From the NCBI GenBank assembly GCA_016182545.1, contig JACPGG010000068.1, positions 1 to 41,010 of the forward strand: a stretch of 41,010 nucleotides of DNA. The letters run 5' to 3'. Shown here piece after piece: positions 1 to 8,047 of the stretch. The translations under genes were made by a program, and so were the position numbers. The first letter of the stretch is position 1. Every line of letters starts with the position of its first letter. Source of the DNA: Ignavibacteriales bacterium (GTDB taxonomy: Bacteria; Bacteroidota; Ignavibacteria; UBA10030; UBA8401). The notes below the pieces were generated by a model. The model did no database searches. It was not told where the DNA came from and was given only the letters and a program-made list of their open reading frames with translations.

Positions 1-138
1 AGCAATGAATGAAAGATAATTGCGGAGCTGTTCTTTGGTAATGGAATGAACATTGCCGACGTCAATCTGCTTTTTTATGTTCTTTTGAGAGAATGAAAGT
101 GAAACTATCACAATGCACAGCAAAACACGACGAGTCAT
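1..138 (-). CDS. N-terminus of an exported protein, possibly M28-family peptidase (partial)
   Basis: An ATG at 138 opens a frame that runs off the left edge after 46 codons. A good Shine-Dalgarno (aaggag) lies about 8 bases upstream. Residues 1-17 (MTRRVLLCIVIVSLSFS) form a typical signal peptide with a short basic start and a hydrophobic core, so the product is exported. The visible mature part reads VHSITKEQLRNYLSFIA, which resembles the start of many secreted M28 metallopeptidases, where it precedes an 'ASDELEGR'-type motif. That motif lies outside the window, so the family call is an inference from a short stretch. The coding frame and secretion signal are much better supported than the product. 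Confidence 0.55.
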   Translation of the reverse strand, partial: MTRRVLLCIVIVSLSFSQKNIKKQIDVGNVHSITKEQLRNYLSFIA

Positions 139-170
139 GGGGTCTCCTTTGTTACAGAAACAACTCGTCG

Positions 171-199
171 AAAATAGGTTAAAAAGAAGAATCTTCCAA
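171..199 (-). promoter_or_regulatory. Possible sigma70-type promoter for the left-edge gene
   Basis: On the minus strand TTGGAA (199-194) and TATTTT (176-171) are separated by 17 bases, about 33 bases upstream of the ATG at 138. The hexamers are only moderate matches, and the site sits immediately after the stop of the FG-GAP gene. Confidence 0.3.
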
Positions 200-203
200 C
201 AGG

Positions 204-2498
204 TTATTTTACGATCATTAGTTTTTTTGTTTCTTTGAAGATACCTGTCGTGATCGTGTAATAGTAGATACCACTGGGAAGATTTTCTGCGTTCATTTCG
301 ACCGCATGCTCACCTTTGGTAAATGTGTCCTTGACGTTTGTTTGGACCAATCTTCCGATAGAATCAAACAGTTTGATCGTCACATCGCCGTCGTGTGCTA
401 TTTCAAATTTGATTGTCGTTGTCGGGTTGAACGGGTTCGGATAGTTTTGATCGAGTCTGTAGGATGGTAACGTGGCATGTCGATCAACACCTGCGATAAC
501 ATTTGTTACATTGACCAGCCATTGTTTTGCAACAGAGTAAAATTCGTTTCCCGCAACTACTTTGAACGTATCGGTCCGTGGGGCAGGAAAGAGAGCATTT
601 GACGCATAAGTGTAAGTATTTTCCTGCGAACTCTGAAGCACACTGTTGCGTGTCCAGGTCAATGTTACCGGCGAATCCGATGTATCAATAATTGAAACCT
701 TAAAATTCACCTTTCCGTTTTTTGGGATCGTGGTATCGGTGACAGTCGGCAGAAATGATTGGATAGAAGGTGCTGTCTTTGGTCGAAGAACAACAATCAA
801 TTCTTTTGCAATCATTGTGTCCGATACCGTACCGTTCGATACAATCATACGAACCGTGTATGTGTCAGGGAGAGTATAAGTATGCTGAGCGGTATGTGAA
901 GTTGCGTCAACAATACTATCATTATCAAAATCCCATTGGACAGTAGTGATCGGTTGGGCAGGATCAGCCACTGAGATGTTCGTAAATTGTACTGTCAGAG
1001 GAATTCTCCCTTGCAGCGAGTCAACAATAAATGCTCCGCGAAGATATCCTGACGGTATTTTCTCAGTGATGGTAATGACTTGGTTTGGTGTCACATTAGT
1101 TTGTACGGATTGTTGCCCTGATGGAAAGATCACTACCAGCGAATCGATCATTGCAGCATTCCCTAACCCGAAATGCGATTCAAGATTCTGTCCGCAATAC
1201 CCCGATTGTCCGGCTACCTGCCGGTATTGCCAGACCGGAATCCCATTGATCGTACCCTTCACTTTCACTTTTGTGCCGATGCCGCTCTTGTTGGATACCG
1301 TGCCGTTCACTTTTACTGTCAACCATTTGTTCGCATTTCCTTCGTTCCGATACAGCGAATTATTTTGATTCGCTCCAAAGCAATTGGCGGTGAAAATATC
1401 AAGATCGCCGTCACGATCACAATCACCCATTGCAACGCCGTACGACCATCCGGGATCATTCACGACGATTCCTGTATCGATTTTTGTGAATGATCCGTTT
1501 CCGTTATTATGAAAGAGAAAATTTTTTGCCTGTGAATTTCCGCTGAACGCATTCGTCACAAAAAGATCAAGATCCCCGTCATTGTCCACATCGCCAAATG
1601 CGCTGCCGACCGAATATCCTCCGCTTATCACCACAGGATCGGATGTTACTTTCGTAAAGGTTCCATCACCATTGTTCTTGTAAAGAAAATCATTTTGGTT
1701 GGCATGATCGGCAACGAAGACGTCAAGGTCGCCGTCATTATCGATATCACCCACACTGCTGCCGAACGAATCTCCGCCGTCGGTCACAATTGCTCCTGTT
1801 GTGATGGAAATAAAATTTCCGTCTCCCATATTCTTGTAAAGTGAGTTGTTTTCGTTCCCCTCGTTTGCAACAAAAATGTCAAGATCGCCATCATTATCGT
1901 AATCAAACCAATCGACACTGCGGGACGTCTTGTTTTCGGTAACGTGCGGTCCATTCGTTATTTTCGTGAACGTGCCGTCTCCGTTATTTTTATACAGATT
2001 ATTTGCTTTGTTCTCTGAACTATTGGCAAGATAAAGATCAAGATAGCCGTCGTTGTCGTAGTCCCCCCAGCTCGCAGTTTCGGAAAATGTAAAGTCGTTG
2101 GCAATTGTACCACTGTTTATTTTTTCAAATTTTCCGTTGTACTGCCTGTGAAGACTATTCTTCTGCCCCCACCATGTTGCGGAATAGACATCGATATTCC
2201 CGTCGTTGTCATAGTCAGCCCATGTGCTTCCGTCATAACTGCCGGGATCCTTTACAACCGACGCGTCGGTCACTTTTGTAAATGTCCCGTCGCCGTTGTT
2301 TTTATACAGAAAGTTATTTGCTTTTGATAACGGACCGTTCGTTACGAAAAGATCAAGATCGCCGTCATTGTCATAGTCGATCAAATTGACGCAGCGCGAA
2401 TCGCCGCCGTCGTTGCTTTGGGGACCGGTTGAGACTTTCGTAAACTGCTGTGCGTTGAGAAATGAAAAAGTGAAAACGACCAAGAGCAGATATTTCAT
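204..2498 (-). CDS. Secreted FG-GAP/VCBS repeat protein with UnbV, PKD and T9SS sorting domains
   Basis: This 764-residue protein starts at an ATG preceded by a strong Shine-Dalgarno (aaaggagga). It has a signal peptide (residues 1-16, ending LNA). Residues about 20-385 hold seven repeats, each with a calcium-binding-like D-x-D-x-DG-(D/N/Y)-(L/I)-D motif, as in FG-GAP/VCBS beta-propellers. An ASPIC/UnbV-like domain follows (about 390-480; SNKSGIGTKVKV, HFGLG and FPSGQ), then a PKD domain (about 495-575; WDFDNDS and HTYTLPDTYTV), an Ig-like linker and a C-terminal T9SS type A sorting domain (from QNYPNPFNPTTTI to LMIVK). The C-terminal domain implies export by the type IX system and attachment to or release from the cell surface. 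The ligand is unknown; adhesion or polymer binding is plausible. The architecture is common in Ignavibacteria and relatives. It lies downstream of the two-component genes, 93 bases away. Confidence 0.9.
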   Translation of the reverse strand: MKYLLLVVFTFSFLNAQQFTKVSTGPQSNDGGDSRCVNLIDYDNDGDLDLFVTNGPLSKANNFLYKNNGDGTFTKVTDASVVKDPGSYDGSTWADYDNDGNIDVYSATWWGQKNSLHRQYNGKFEKINSGTIANDFTFSETASWGDYDNDGYLDLYLANSSENKANNLYKNNGDGTFTKITNGPHVTENKTSRSVDWFDYDNDGDLDIFVANEGNENNSLYKNMGDGNFISITTGAIVTDGGDSFGSSVGDIDNDGDLDVFVADHANQNDFLYKNNGDGTFTKVTSDPVVISGGYSVGSAFGDVDNDGDLDLFVTNAFSGNSQAKNFLFHNNGNGSFTKIDTGIVVNDPGWSYGVAMGDCDRDGDLDIFTANCFGANQNNSLYRNEGNANKWLTVKVNGTVSNKSGIGTKVKVKGTINGIPVWQYRQVAGQSGYCGQNLESHFGLGNAAMIDSLVVIFPSGQQSVQTNVTPNQVITITEKIPSGYLRGAFIVDSLQGRIPLTVQFTNISVADPAQPITTVQWDFDNDSIVDATSHTAQHTYTLPDTYTVRMIVSNGTVSDTMIAKELIVVLRPKTAPSIQSFLPTVTDTTIPKNGKVNFKVSIIDTSDSPVTLTWTRNSVLQSSQENTYTYASNALFPAPRTDTFKVVAGNEFYSVAKQWLVNVTNVIAGVDRHATLPSYRLDQNYPNPFNPTTTIKFEIAHDGDVTIKLFDSIGRLVQTNVKDTFTKGEHAVEMNAENLPSGIYYYTITTGIFKETKKLMIVK

Positions 2499-2508
2499 GA
2501 ATCCTCCT

Positions 2509-2524
2509 TTGAATGTGCATTCAA
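2509..2524 (-). promoter_or_regulatory. Inverted repeat just upstream of the FG-GAP gene's ribosome binding site
   Basis: TTGAATG and CATTCAA arms of 7 bases flank a 2-base spacer, directly next to the AGGAGG. The spacer is too short for a good hairpin loop, so a protein-binding dyad is likelier than an RNA structure. Function is a guess. Confidence 0.25.
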
Positions 2525-2591
2525 GGTACGTTAGTGGTGAGGATTTACGAATCAGTATGCGATAAAAGGGTGTGATTGACCGATGAATGGT

Positions 2592-3362
2592 CTATTCCGC
2601 GGCATGAGGAAGGTTCTTTTTGTAGCGCCTGCTGATGCTGATTGTTTTCCCATTCTTAAGGAGAGCAACAAAATCGCCATGGTGCATTCTCTGTAATTCT
2701 TTTATGAAATCGACCTTGACGATATATGAGCGGTGAACGCGTGCAAAACGCGACGGATCCAGCTTCAGTGACATTGAATTCATCGTCTCACGAACGATGT
2801 ACTTCCGATCTGGCGTGTGGATATGAATGTAATCAGCATCCGATTCTATCCACCGAATGTCGTCCACATGAACAAACACGATCTTTCCGGTCGATCGGAT
2901 GGTCAACCTGTCAGGATATTTTTTCTGCGGCTGCAGCAACTTGATCACGTCAGCCACCGAATCGGAATATCCCGCTCTCCGTTTGAGCCGGATCATCTCT
3001 TTGATGCGGGAGAGTGCCGCGTGAACCCTCTCCGGGTCGAGTGGCTTCAAAATATAATCGAGTGCATTCGATTGAAATGCTTTGATCGCGAATTCATCGT
3101 ATGCGGTAACAAAGACAACGACAGGTATTTTCTGCTGAGGAAGCGCAGCAAGAACTTCAAAACCATCCATTTCCGGCATTTGGATATCCAGAAAGAGAAC
3201 GTCCGGCTTCTTGTGCAAGACCGTTTGGACGGCGTTCTCGCCGTCATCAGCTTCCCCGCACACAATGAATGATTTATCTTTTGAAACGATTGAACGCAAT
3301 CCTTCGCGGGCAAGCGGCTCATCATCAACAATCAGTGCAGATATTTTTCGGTCGGATTTCAT
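2592..3362 (-). CDS. LytTR-family response regulator
   Basis: A 256-residue two-component response regulator. The receiver domain (about 6-115) has the acidic pair in ALIVDDEP, the phospho-acceptor Asp59 in FLDIQMPEMDG, the conserved Thr in VFVTAYDE and the Lys in YILKPLD. The C-terminal LytTR DNA-binding domain (about 150-250) contains the typical IRWIESDADYIHIHT and FARVHRSYIV stretches. Such proteins bind direct-repeat operators and often control cell-wall, virulence or natural-product genes. It lies just downstream of the LytS-type kinase, its evident partner. I chose the ATG at 3362; a GTG at 3374 would add four residues. No LytTR-type direct repeat was recognised nearby, so its targets are unknown. 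Confidence 0.92.
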   Translation of the reverse strand: MKSDRKISALIVDDEPLAREGLRSIVSKDKSFIVCGEADDGENAVQTVLHKKPDVLFLDIQMPEMDGFEVLAALPQQKIPVVVFVTAYDEFAIKAFQSNALDYILKPLDPERVHAALSRIKEMIRLKRRAGYSDSVADVIKLLQPQKKYPDRLTIRSTGKIVFVHVDDIRWIESDADYIHIHTPDRKYIVRETMNSMSLKLDPSRFARVHRSYIVKVDFIKELQRMHHGDFVALLKNGKTISISRRYKKNLPHAAE

Positions 3363-3383
3363 CGGCGGGAACACAAGTGTTTA

Positions 3384-4451
3384 TCAAAAACTCAAAGGAA
3401 TTTTCATGGTTACGGTGATACCGTTCTTATTGTTTTCTTTGAATTCAAAAATATAGTCGCTGCCGTACATCTGTTGAAGACGCTTCCGTGTATTCTCCAA
3501 ACCGACTCCCATACTTCGTTCCGATCGCTGTATGCGCGCTCGACGCAGTCCGCCGTCGATGACCTCAAGGACTAATCTCCCGTCCTTCGCTGCACCATTG
3601 ATTTCGATCCATCCGCTGCCGGGACGTTTTGCAATACCGTGGCGTACGGCATTTTCTACCAGCGGCTGCAGGATGAATGTCGGGACGAGTGCCATCCGCG
3701 TTTCTTCCGCAATAGCAGTGCGAACCTTCATCCTCTCTCCGAAACGGACTTTTTCAATAGCAAGATAGGTGTCAAGAAAGTGAATTTCTTGTTCAAGAGC
3801 GATCGTATTCTCATTTCCCCGTTCCAGTGTCAGTCGCAGCAGGTCGCTTAATCGCACGATCATCTTCTGTGCAAGAGCAGGTTCTTTTTTTACCAGTACG
3901 GAGATCGCGTTGAGTGTGTTGAAGAGAAAGTGAGGCTGCAGCTGCATTTTCAACGATTGCAATTGCGATTCAACGAGCTGTGAACGGAGTTCGATGGCGT
4001 ATTTTTGTTCATCCTGATAGTTACGATAGTATCTCGTTGCGTGATGCACAAATACAATTGACCAGTACATCAGTACGCCGTATTCAACAAAACCGATGAT
4101 CGAGGGGAACAACTGCGCTGCGGTTCTCTGAAAGACAAAGCCGCTTTCAACAAAGTCGGTTACAATGACGTAGACACTCTGCTGGAGAAAAGCAATTATC
4201 AACCCGGCAGCAAAATGGATGAAAAGGTTTCTAACAAAAGTAGTCGAATCAAGCCGAAAAATCTCCGCAAGCCGAAGCACAGGAACCGTCAACAATCCCC
4301 ATTCCACACAAAATACGAATGAATGAAAGAGTGACCGCTGCCAGATGAATTCACGTCCCACACTCAGGGAATAAAAAAAGGATTGACTTGAGTAAATCAA
4401 TCCCAGGATAAGCCAGATCCCGCCGATAAAGAACGGCTTTGTGAATTTCAT
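3384..4451 (-). CDS. LytS/YehU-type sensor histidine kinase
   Basis: A 355-residue membrane kinase. The N-terminal half (about 1-140) is hydrophobic with four likely transmembrane helices and no recognisable extracellular sensor domain. The His_kinase domain (PF06580 type) follows, with the phosphorylated His174 in LQPHFLFNTLNAIS. The ATP-binding domain carries an N-box (LQPLVENAVRHGI) and a glycine-rich G-box (GVGLENTRKRL). It would autophosphorylate and pass phosphate to the LytTR regulator encoded next. Its ATG overlaps the stop of the cNMP/DUF1003 gene by four bases (ATGA), so the two are translationally coupled and the signal may be related to that protein. The stimulus is not evident from the sequence. 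Confidence 0.93.
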   Translation of the reverse strand: MKFTKPFFIGGIWLILGLIYSSQSFFYSLSVGREFIWQRSLFHSFVFCVEWGLLTVPVLRLAEIFRLDSTTFVRNLFIHFAAGLIIAFLQQSVYVIVTDFVESGFVFQRTAAQLFPSIIGFVEYGVLMYWSIVFVHHATRYYRNYQDEQKYAIELRSQLVESQLQSLKMQLQPHFLFNTLNAISVLVKKEPALAQKMIVRLSDLLRLTLERGNENTIALEQEIHFLDTYLAIEKVRFGERMKVRTAIAEETRMALVPTFILQPLVENAVRHGIAKRPGSGWIEINGAAKDGRLVLEVIDGGLRRARIQRSERSMGVGLENTRKRLQQMYGSDYIFEFKENNKNGITVTMKIPLSF

Positions 4452-5317
4452 TTTGACGGACGTTTCGGAGATTTTTGTTTCCCTTTTAGTTGCCCTATTT
4501 CCTTTTTCAGATCCGATAATTCCTCATCCAGCACGCGATCCATTTTTTTATGCAGTTGCTGCAGCATCAATTCGGATTTTACATTCACCTGATAATCGAG
4601 GTCTGCTTTCAACCGGTCCTTTTTCTGTGCGCGGTTCTGGCTCATCATGATCACCGGCGCCTGCAACGCGGCAACAGTGGAGAGCATGAGATTCAAAAGT
4701 ATAAAAGGATATTCGTCGAACGGTTTCGAGACCGCTTGAATGGTATTGAGTGTGATCCACACGAACATGAATCCGCCGAACGTGAAAATAAAGGGCCAGC
4801 TGCCGCCGAAGACTGCAATTTTGTCCGAGACTCGGTCTCCAAAACTGAGATCTTCCTCGATTTCTTCGTTCGGATTCTTCGATGCAAGGGAAGAGATAAG
4901 TTCGTTCGTCAACAGGAGCCGTTTTGCCATTTCGCTCAGCATCGAAATACCGATCGACGGACGTTCCATGACGAACGTGATAAAATCACCACGCTGCATT
5001 TCCACCAGGCGTGTGTCCGCCAATGCTCTTGCTGTTGCCGTGCGGGGAGTATCGGCAAACAAAGAAAGCTCGCCAAAAAATTCACCCTCTTTGAGTATTG
5101 ACAGTTGGACCTCGTTCACCGGCGGATCAACCGGAAGAAGTATTTCGATTTCTCCCTCTTCAATCACATACATTGCTGAACCCGGCTCCCCTTTTCGGAA
5201 CAGCACTTCGTTCGCCCTCATCGTTTTCATCTTCCAAAGACTGACGAGCGAGATGTGGTCTTCCTCCGGAAGGAATTTGAAGATCGGTATTTTGCCGAGA
5301 AAATCTTTTGAGATCAT
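4448..5317 (-). CDS. Cyclic-nucleotide-binding domain and DUF1003 membrane protein
   Basis: About 289 residues. The N-terminal 140 residues are a cNMP-binding (CAP_ED) fold, with FRKGEPGSAMYVIEEGEIEI and the phosphate-binding-cassette-like FFGELSLFADTPRTATARA. The second half is a DUF1003 domain with two transmembrane helices (GGSWPFIFTFGGFMFVWITL and a second ending in AALQAPVIMMSQNRAQ), then a charged, probably coiled-coil tail. The ATG at 5317 was chosen because it makes a 4-base ATGA overlap with ddl; an ATG 15 bases upstream would overlap ddl by 19. A membrane sensor of a nucleotide second messenger is a reasonable reading, but the DUF1003 function is unknown. Its coupling to the kinase gene suggests they act in one signalling module. 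Confidence 0.88.
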   Translation of the reverse strand: MISKDFLGKIPIFKFLPEEDHISLVSLWKMKTMRANEVLFRKGEPGSAMYVIEEGEIEILLPVDPPVNEVQLSILKEGEFFGELSLFADTPRTATARALADTRLVEMQRGDFITFVMERPSIGISMLSEMAKRLLLTNELISSLASKNPNEEIEEDLSFGDRVSDKIAVFGGSWPFIFTFGGFMFVWITLNTIQAVSKPFDEYPFILLNLMLSTVAALQAPVIMMSQNRAQKKDRLKADLDYQVNVKSELMLQQLHKKMDRVLDEELSDLKKEIGQLKGKQKSPKRPSK

Positions 5318-6441
5318 GGTTTTTTGTACCAATCGGTTTTGGGTGTATAGAATGTTTTCAATTGCTTTTTCTGATCATGCCGGTCGATCGCTAGCTGGAT
5401 AAGCCGGTCGAGTAGTTCCGGATATTTGATGCCGGAGGCTTCCCACAACTTCGGGTACATGCTGATAGAGGTGAATCCGGGGATCGTGTTGATCTCGTTG
5501 AGAAATATTTTTCCGTCCTTCTGAACAAGGAAGTCTATCCGCGCCATTCCTGCACAGTCAAGCACTTTGAAGGCTTCTGCTGCGTACTGTTGAATTTTCT
5601 TCACGATATTCTTCGGAAGTTTTGCGGGAATCACCGCCGTCGACTTTCCATCGACATACTTCGCATCGTAATCGTAAAATTCGTTCGAAGGAATGATCTC
5701 GCCCGGAAGAGAAACGACCGGTTCATTGTTGCCCAACACGCTCACCTCGATCTCGCGCGGTTTCGTGACCGCTTTCTCGACAAGGATCTTCCTGTCGTAC
5801 TGTCCGGCAAGTTCAATTGCTGCCAACAATTCTTTCCTGTTGTGCGCCTTCGATATTCCCACGCTTGATCCTTGATTCGGCGGTTTGACGAAGCAGGGAT
5901 AGCGCAATTTTTTTTCGATATCGGCAACATACCTCTTGGAATTCTGTTGGTATTCACTGAAGAAGAACCAAATACTTTTTGTCACGGGAATATTCGCCCG
6001 TTCCAATAATTGTTTTGCGACGATCTTGTCCATTCCAACTGCAGATCCGAGCACTCCTGCTCCAACGTACGGAATATCTGCCAACTCGAACAAACCTTGT
6101 ATCGTTCCATCCTCACCGAACGTACCGTGAATCACCGGAAAAATCACATCGATGTGCTGTGCTGCTTGTGGGAACGCGGTACTGACATTGATGAGCGACT
6201 GTTTTCTCGGATCGGGCAACAGGACGTGCTCGGGCAGTGTCTCAAGAGGAGCATGATCTCTCAATAGCTGGATCGCATTCACTTCACTTAACCACCGCCC
6301 GTCTTTTGTAATGCCGATCGGCAGGATGTCATACTTATTTTTATCGAGGGCGTGAATGACAGAGGCGGCAGAAACAAGCGATACTTCATGTTCTGCCGAG
6401 CGACCGCCGAAGAGAACGCCGATCTTAATTTTAGTAGTCAT
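5314..6441 (-). CDS. ddl: D-alanine--D-alanine ligase
   Basis: A 375-residue ATP-grasp enzyme that joins two D-alanines for peptidoglycan precursor synthesis in the cytoplasm. Visible family marks are the N-terminal VLFGGRSAEHEVSLVSA, the HGTFGEDGTIQG stretch, the ATP-binding KPPNQGSSVGI, the omega-loop EFYDYDAKY and the Mg-binding EINTIPGFTSISMYPKL. The Tyr in the omega loop is the D-Ala type, as opposed to vancomycin-resistance D-Ala-D-Lac ligases. Length is normal. It lies between the beta-lactamase-like gene (29-base gap) and the cNMP/DUF1003 gene (4-base overlap), giving the operon a cell-wall theme. Confidence 0.96.
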   Translation of the reverse strand: MTTKIKIGVLFGGRSAEHEVSLVSAASVIHALDKNKYDILPIGITKDGRWLSEVNAIQLLRDHAPLETLPEHVLLPDPRKQSLINVSTAFPQAAQHIDVIFPVIHGTFGEDGTIQGLFELADIPYVGAGVLGSAVGMDKIVAKQLLERANIPVTKSIWFFFSEYQQNSKRYVADIEKKLRYPCFVKPPNQGSSVGISKAHNRKELLAAIELAGQYDRKILVEKAVTKPREIEVSVLGNNEPVVSLPGEIIPSNEFYDYDAKYVDGKSTAVIPAKLPKNIVKKIQQYAAEAFKVLDCAGMARIDFLVQKDGKIFLNEINTIPGFTSISMYPKLWEASGIKYPELLDRLIQLAIDRHDQKKQLKTFYTPKTDWYKKP

Positions 6442-6470
6442 TATTTTTTCGTGCGTTTGTGTTTTTGTGG

Positions 6471-7394
6471 TTAATGATACTTCATCGATTCAGGCATCGC
6501 CTTCCATCTGCTGGTCGGTTCAAAGTATTGCCACAATGTCCGCGAAACATTCCGGAGAAGAACGTATCCCTCGTTTTCCGGTATCCAGCTTTCGTCGTGC
6601 TGGTTTTTTGTGATGACGCAAAAGACGTAATCACCCGACGGTGCGTTCACAAGCACTACTTCGGAACGAGACCTGTTCACCGCTCCCTGTTTGGACGCCG
6701 CATGAATATACGGAGGAATTTCCGAAAGCGCTTCGCCGTCCCAATAGATGCGGGCAAGATTCCTGTACATCCGTTCGCTTGCCCACGGCGAGATCATCTT
6801 CCCTTCCCTGATTCTGACAACCAGTTCAGCCATTTCACGCGGTGTGGTAACTCCCCATCCATATTGCGAACGCATTGATTCTCTTCCCGGCGTGCGTGAG
6901 TTGACACGCGTAAACTGAAATCCATTTTTCGCCATTATTTCATTGATGCGCGTTCCCGTACCTGCAAGGTGCTGACACCATAGACTTCCGGTGTTGTCGC
7001 TTGTCGTTATCATTAACATCACAACCTTGCTCAGAACAATTCTCCCGGAATCTTTCAACGTGCCGACGATATCTTCGCCGTCATAGAAAAGAGAATCGCG
7101 GTACATCAGCAGAGAATCATACTTCAATTTACCTTTTTCAACTTTATCAAATACACCGGTCATGATCGGAACTTTGATCATACTTGCCGTCGGGAAGAGG
7201 GTGTCGGCATTGATCTCAACGGTCTTTCCGCTTTTCAAATGACGAACGAAAATTCCATAATCCCCCTTAAAGTCCTTGACCAACTCTTCTATTTTTTTTG
7301 TTAAAACCTTGTCAGGTCGTGAGCGTGGAAATCCGGTTTGAGATTGTGCGTGTAAGGCTGAAAGAAAAACAAACACTGCGATAATATTTTTCAT
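6471..7394 (-). CDS. Class A beta-lactamase-like serine hydrolase (exported)
   Basis: A 307-residue protein with a signal peptide (about 1-18, ending LHAQS), hence periplasmic. The penicillin-interactive fold is clear: nucleophile Ser71 with Lys74 in TASMIK, the SDN loop at 132-134, and a KQG triad at 235-237 in place of KTG, followed by a basic SRS region. The omega-loop Glu166 with its E-x-x-N spacing is not apparent; the nearest acidic residue is Glu172, eleven residues before the TTP motif. The family (Beta-lactamase2) includes both true beta-lactamases and hydrolases of unknown substrate. The ddl neighbour fits a role in wall metabolism or beta-lactam tolerance. The fold is secure; beta-lactam hydrolysis is unproven. 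Confidence 0.87.
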   Translation of the reverse strand: MKNIIAVFVFLSALHAQSQTGFPRSRPDKVLTKKIEELVKDFKGDYGIFVRHLKSGKTVEINADTLFPTASMIKVPIMTGVFDKVEKGKLKYDSLLMYRDSLFYDGEDIVGTLKDSGRIVLSKVVMLMITTSDNTGSLWCQHLAGTGTRINEIMAKNGFQFTRVNSRTPGRESMRSQYGWGVTTPREMAELVVRIREGKMISPWASERMYRNLARIYWDGEALSEIPPYIHAASKQGAVNRSRSEVVLVNAPSGDYVFCVITKNQHDESWIPENEGYVLLRNVSRTLWQYFEPTSRWKAMPESMKYH

Positions 7395-7399
7395 TGAAC

Positions 7400-8047
7400 T
7401 TATTCTTTTTTATAAACGGTTTTTGCCAGTTCTTTTAATTCGGTAACTTGATCGGCGCTTAATTGTTTTGCTCCGCCAAGAACGGTTGCAACAAACTGCA
7501 TATGTGCTATCTGCTCCACTTTTTCCATCTTGAAATATGCGTCCCACGGGTCGTTTCCGTACGTCACCACGCCGTGATTGGCAAGGAGAACAGCATCATG
7601 ATCCTTGATGAACGGTTCGAGAGATTTTCCCAAAGCATGCGTTGAGGGGGTTGCATACTCCGCAAGTGGAATTTCACCAAATTGTACAATCACTTCCGGA
7701 AACGCATTCTGTTTCAAAGAGACCCGCGCTGCCGCAAATCCTGTTGCATGCACGGGATGACAATGAACGACAGATTGAACATCCGTACGGTGCTTGTAAA
7801 TGAAGAGATGCATCAACATTTCTGTTGACGGTTTCTTTTTCCCCGAAACCTGTTTTCCATCGATTGTTACTTCCACCAAATCATCGATCTCCACGATTCC
7901 TTTGTTCAACGACGTCGGTGTCGCAATAATGTTTCCATTCGGTAAGCGCGCGCTGATGTTACCATCCGTTGCTGCAACAAAACCTTTCTGCTCCACTTTT
8001 CTGCATACCTCGATGATCGCCTGCGCTATGTCGGCACGATCTGACAT
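7400..8047 (-). CDS. Class II aldolase/adducin family protein (fuculose-phosphate-aldolase-like)
   Basis: A 215-residue protein, the same length as E. coli FucA. The zinc site is complete: His95 and His97 in VVHCHPVH and His158 in LLANHGVV. Glu76 in KPSTEMLMH fits the catalytic acid. Such enzymes reversibly cleave ketose or aldose phosphates (L-fuculose-1-P, L-ribulose-5-P epimerisation, methylthioribulose-P dehydration); the substrate cannot be decided from the sequence. The start overlaps the stop of metF by one base (TAATG), so the two are coupled, and the beta-lactamase-like gene follows 5 bases later. No C-terminal microcompartment targeting extension beyond the usual helix is seen. Confidence 0.88.
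   Translation of the reverse strand: MSDRADIAQAIIEVCRKVEQKGFVAATDGNISARLPNGNIIATPTSLNKGIVEIDDLVEVTIDGKQVSGKKKPSTEMLMHLFIYKHRTDVQSVVHCHPVHATGFAAARVSLKQNAFPEVIVQFGEIPLAEYATPSTHALGKSLEPFIKDHDAVLLANHGVVTYGNDPWDAYFKMEKVEQIAHMQFVATVLGGAKQLSADQVTELKELAKTVYKKE

Noticed and set aside
646-1493. Plus-strand open frames across the FG-GAP gene
   Set aside because: They are antisense shadows of the repeated D-rich coding sequence, without ribosome sites or protein-like composition.
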